Positions 63,064 to 64,000 of a stretch of 64,000 nucleotides of DNA are shown here, piece by piece. The DNA is from Melieria omissa. Lineage: Eukaryota > Arthropoda > Insecta > Diptera > Ulidiidae. Where the stretch lies: positions 40,631,264 to 40,695,263 of the forward strand of contig OZ020269.1 in the NCBI GenBank assembly GCA_963971225.1, written 5' to 3'. A program made the position numbers and the translations under genes. Each line of letters opens with the position of its first letter. The first letter of the stretch is position 1. The notes below the pieces were generated by a model. The model worked only from the letters and a program-made list of their open reading frames with translations, did no database searches and was not told the DNA's origin.

Positions 63064-64000
63064 TCGCGAGCCAAAAGCAAAGAACAGATAGTGGACGTCC
63101 GGTTGGTAAGCGTTATGCCAGAGGAAGAGTGGTCTGCGGAGAGGCTACGAAAGGACCAGCGTGAGGATGCGGATCTTGCGAAAATCATCGAAGGCAAGAA
63201 GCAAGGCGCACGTCCAGACTGGCAGGAGGTGGCTTACTGGGCCCAGTGGAAAAGTCTGCGGCTGAAGGAAGGATGCCTGTACCGCGAATGGGATAGCGCG
63301 GATGGTCGGACCAGCAACTTCCTAATGGGAGTGCCGAAATGCAGAATCAATGAGGTCATCGAGGCATACCATAACGACTCCAGTGGAGGGCACCTGGGTA
63401 TCACCAAAACCGTCGCCAAAATAAACAGACGATTCTACTGGGTAGGATGTCAGGAGTCTGTAGCCGAGTGGATTAAGAGCTGCGATCGATGTTCAGCCGC
63501 GAAAGGGCCGACAAGAAAATCTCGAGGCCGCATGCAGCAGTACAACGTGGAAGCGCCCTTCGAGCAGATTGCTATGGACGTCGCCGGCCCATTCCCAACT
63601 AGCAGTCAAGGCAACAAATATGTGCTGGTTGTAATGGATTATTTCAGCAAATGGCCCGAAGTGTACCCTATTCCTAACCAGGAGGCCACTACGATCTCGG
63701 AAAAGCTGGTAAACAACTGGGTAGCCCGATTCGGAGTTCCGTTGGAGTTGCACTCAGATCAAGGCCGGAATTTCGAGTCTGCGGTATTCAAGGAAGTGTG
63801 TGGGCTGCTGGGGATAAAGAAAACGCGTACCACTCCTTTGCACCCATAGTCCGACGGCATGGTGGAACGCTTTAACCGAACACTGGAGGAATACCTGCGG
63901 AAAGTGGTAGGCAGGAATCAAAAGGATTGGGACACGCATATCCCCCTGTTCCTGATGGCGTATAGGTCAGCCCCGCACGACACGACATCACTCACTCCAG
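63064..64000 (+). pseudogene. Gypsy copy 2 integrase, partial
   Basis: HHCC zinc region (HNDSSGGHLGITKTVAKINR, KSCDRCSAAKG), MDVAGPFPTS and LHSDQGRNFES (catalytic Asp residues). The frame stops at TAG (63847-63849) after TTPLHP and continues in frame with SDGMVERFNRTLEEYLRK (catalytic Glu) to the edge. The amber codon is at the same place as in copy 1. About eight codons (copy 1: MAGESPIAKAY) are shortened near 63228. Confidence 0.88.

Larger units (their letters stand above)
57310..64000 (+). mobile_element. Gypsy-type LTR retrotransposon, copy 2 (runs off the window)
   Basis: 5' LTR 57310-57767, primer site, gag from 57810, protease from about 60957, RT/RNase H 61573-63063, integrase 63091 to the edge. 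Same family as copy 1, opposite orientation. The 3' LTR lies outside. GTAT before the LTR (57306-57309) would be the left TSD. A Transib-type MITE interrupts gag at 57984-59599. Confidence 0.92.

Overview
This window looks like a transposon-dense intergenic stretch of a higher-fly (Diptera, Brachycera) nuclear genome. The main grounds are one two-exon chemosensory-protein gene (35300-35732) with a short fly-type intron, a decayed piece of a fly-like eIF3i gene, and a mobile-element set typical of flies: P, mariner, rosa-like DD41D, DD37E, Transib, hAT, piggyBac-type TTAA MITEs, Helitron, RTE, R1/LOA-like LINEs and gypsy. A tephritid fruit fly is a plausible guess, but that is inference. There are no bacterial features, operons, CRISPR arrays or rRNA genes; the only tRNA-like sequences are the heads of two SINEs.

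Layout. 1-6.6 kb: a foldback-like element (697-5923) holding a Transib element with a RAG1-like transposase C-terminus (1201-4340), which holds a hAT MITE (1956-3302), which holds a TTAA MITE (2295-3049); a near-perfect 490-bp palindrome lies beside it. 6.6-9.5 kb: a Helitron deletion derivative, an LTR relic and a BEL/Pao-like fragment. 9.5-15 kb: a rosa-like DD41D element split by a 5'-truncated LINE with an intact 1229-codon ORF2. 15-20.3 kb: LINE remnant, SINE, mariner, then quiet AT-rich DNA. 20.3-23.8 kb: an RTE relic split by a hAT-like element that carries a palindrome, a DD37E element and a TTAA MITE. 24.3-25.0 kb: another TTAA MITE. 25.4-32.4 kb: one mariner split by a long foldback (itself carrying a deleted DD41D element), by a near-intact RTE LINE and by a SINE. 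32.5-34.2 kb: a hAT element. 34.9-35.8 kb: host coding sequence. 35.9-42.6 kb: palindromes, a Harbinger-type MITE, a solo LTR, the eIF3i relic and small MITEs. 43.1-50.9 kb: a hAT MITE containing a complete but broken gypsy-type retrotransposon, then a second hAT MITE. 51.1-56.8 kb: a P-element transposase gene split by an R1-like LINE and a mariner. 57.3-64.0 kb: a second copy of the same gypsy family, opposite orientation, cut by a Transib-type MITE and running off the window.

Apart from the chemosensory gene, essentially everything recognisable is mobile DNA or its remains. The insertions sit inside one another with readable target-site duplications (TSDs), so the window works as a relative-age record. 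The most interesting signals are the two gypsy copies that share an amber codon in the integrase and encode a Gag with a SAP-like domain and an 11-residue-repeat coiled coil; the Transib/RAG1-like elements; an RTE ORF that is open but has lost the aromatic residue of its YADD box; and a DD41D element interrupted by a LINE with a fully open ORF2. I did not find convincing evidence of a new multi-gene biological system.
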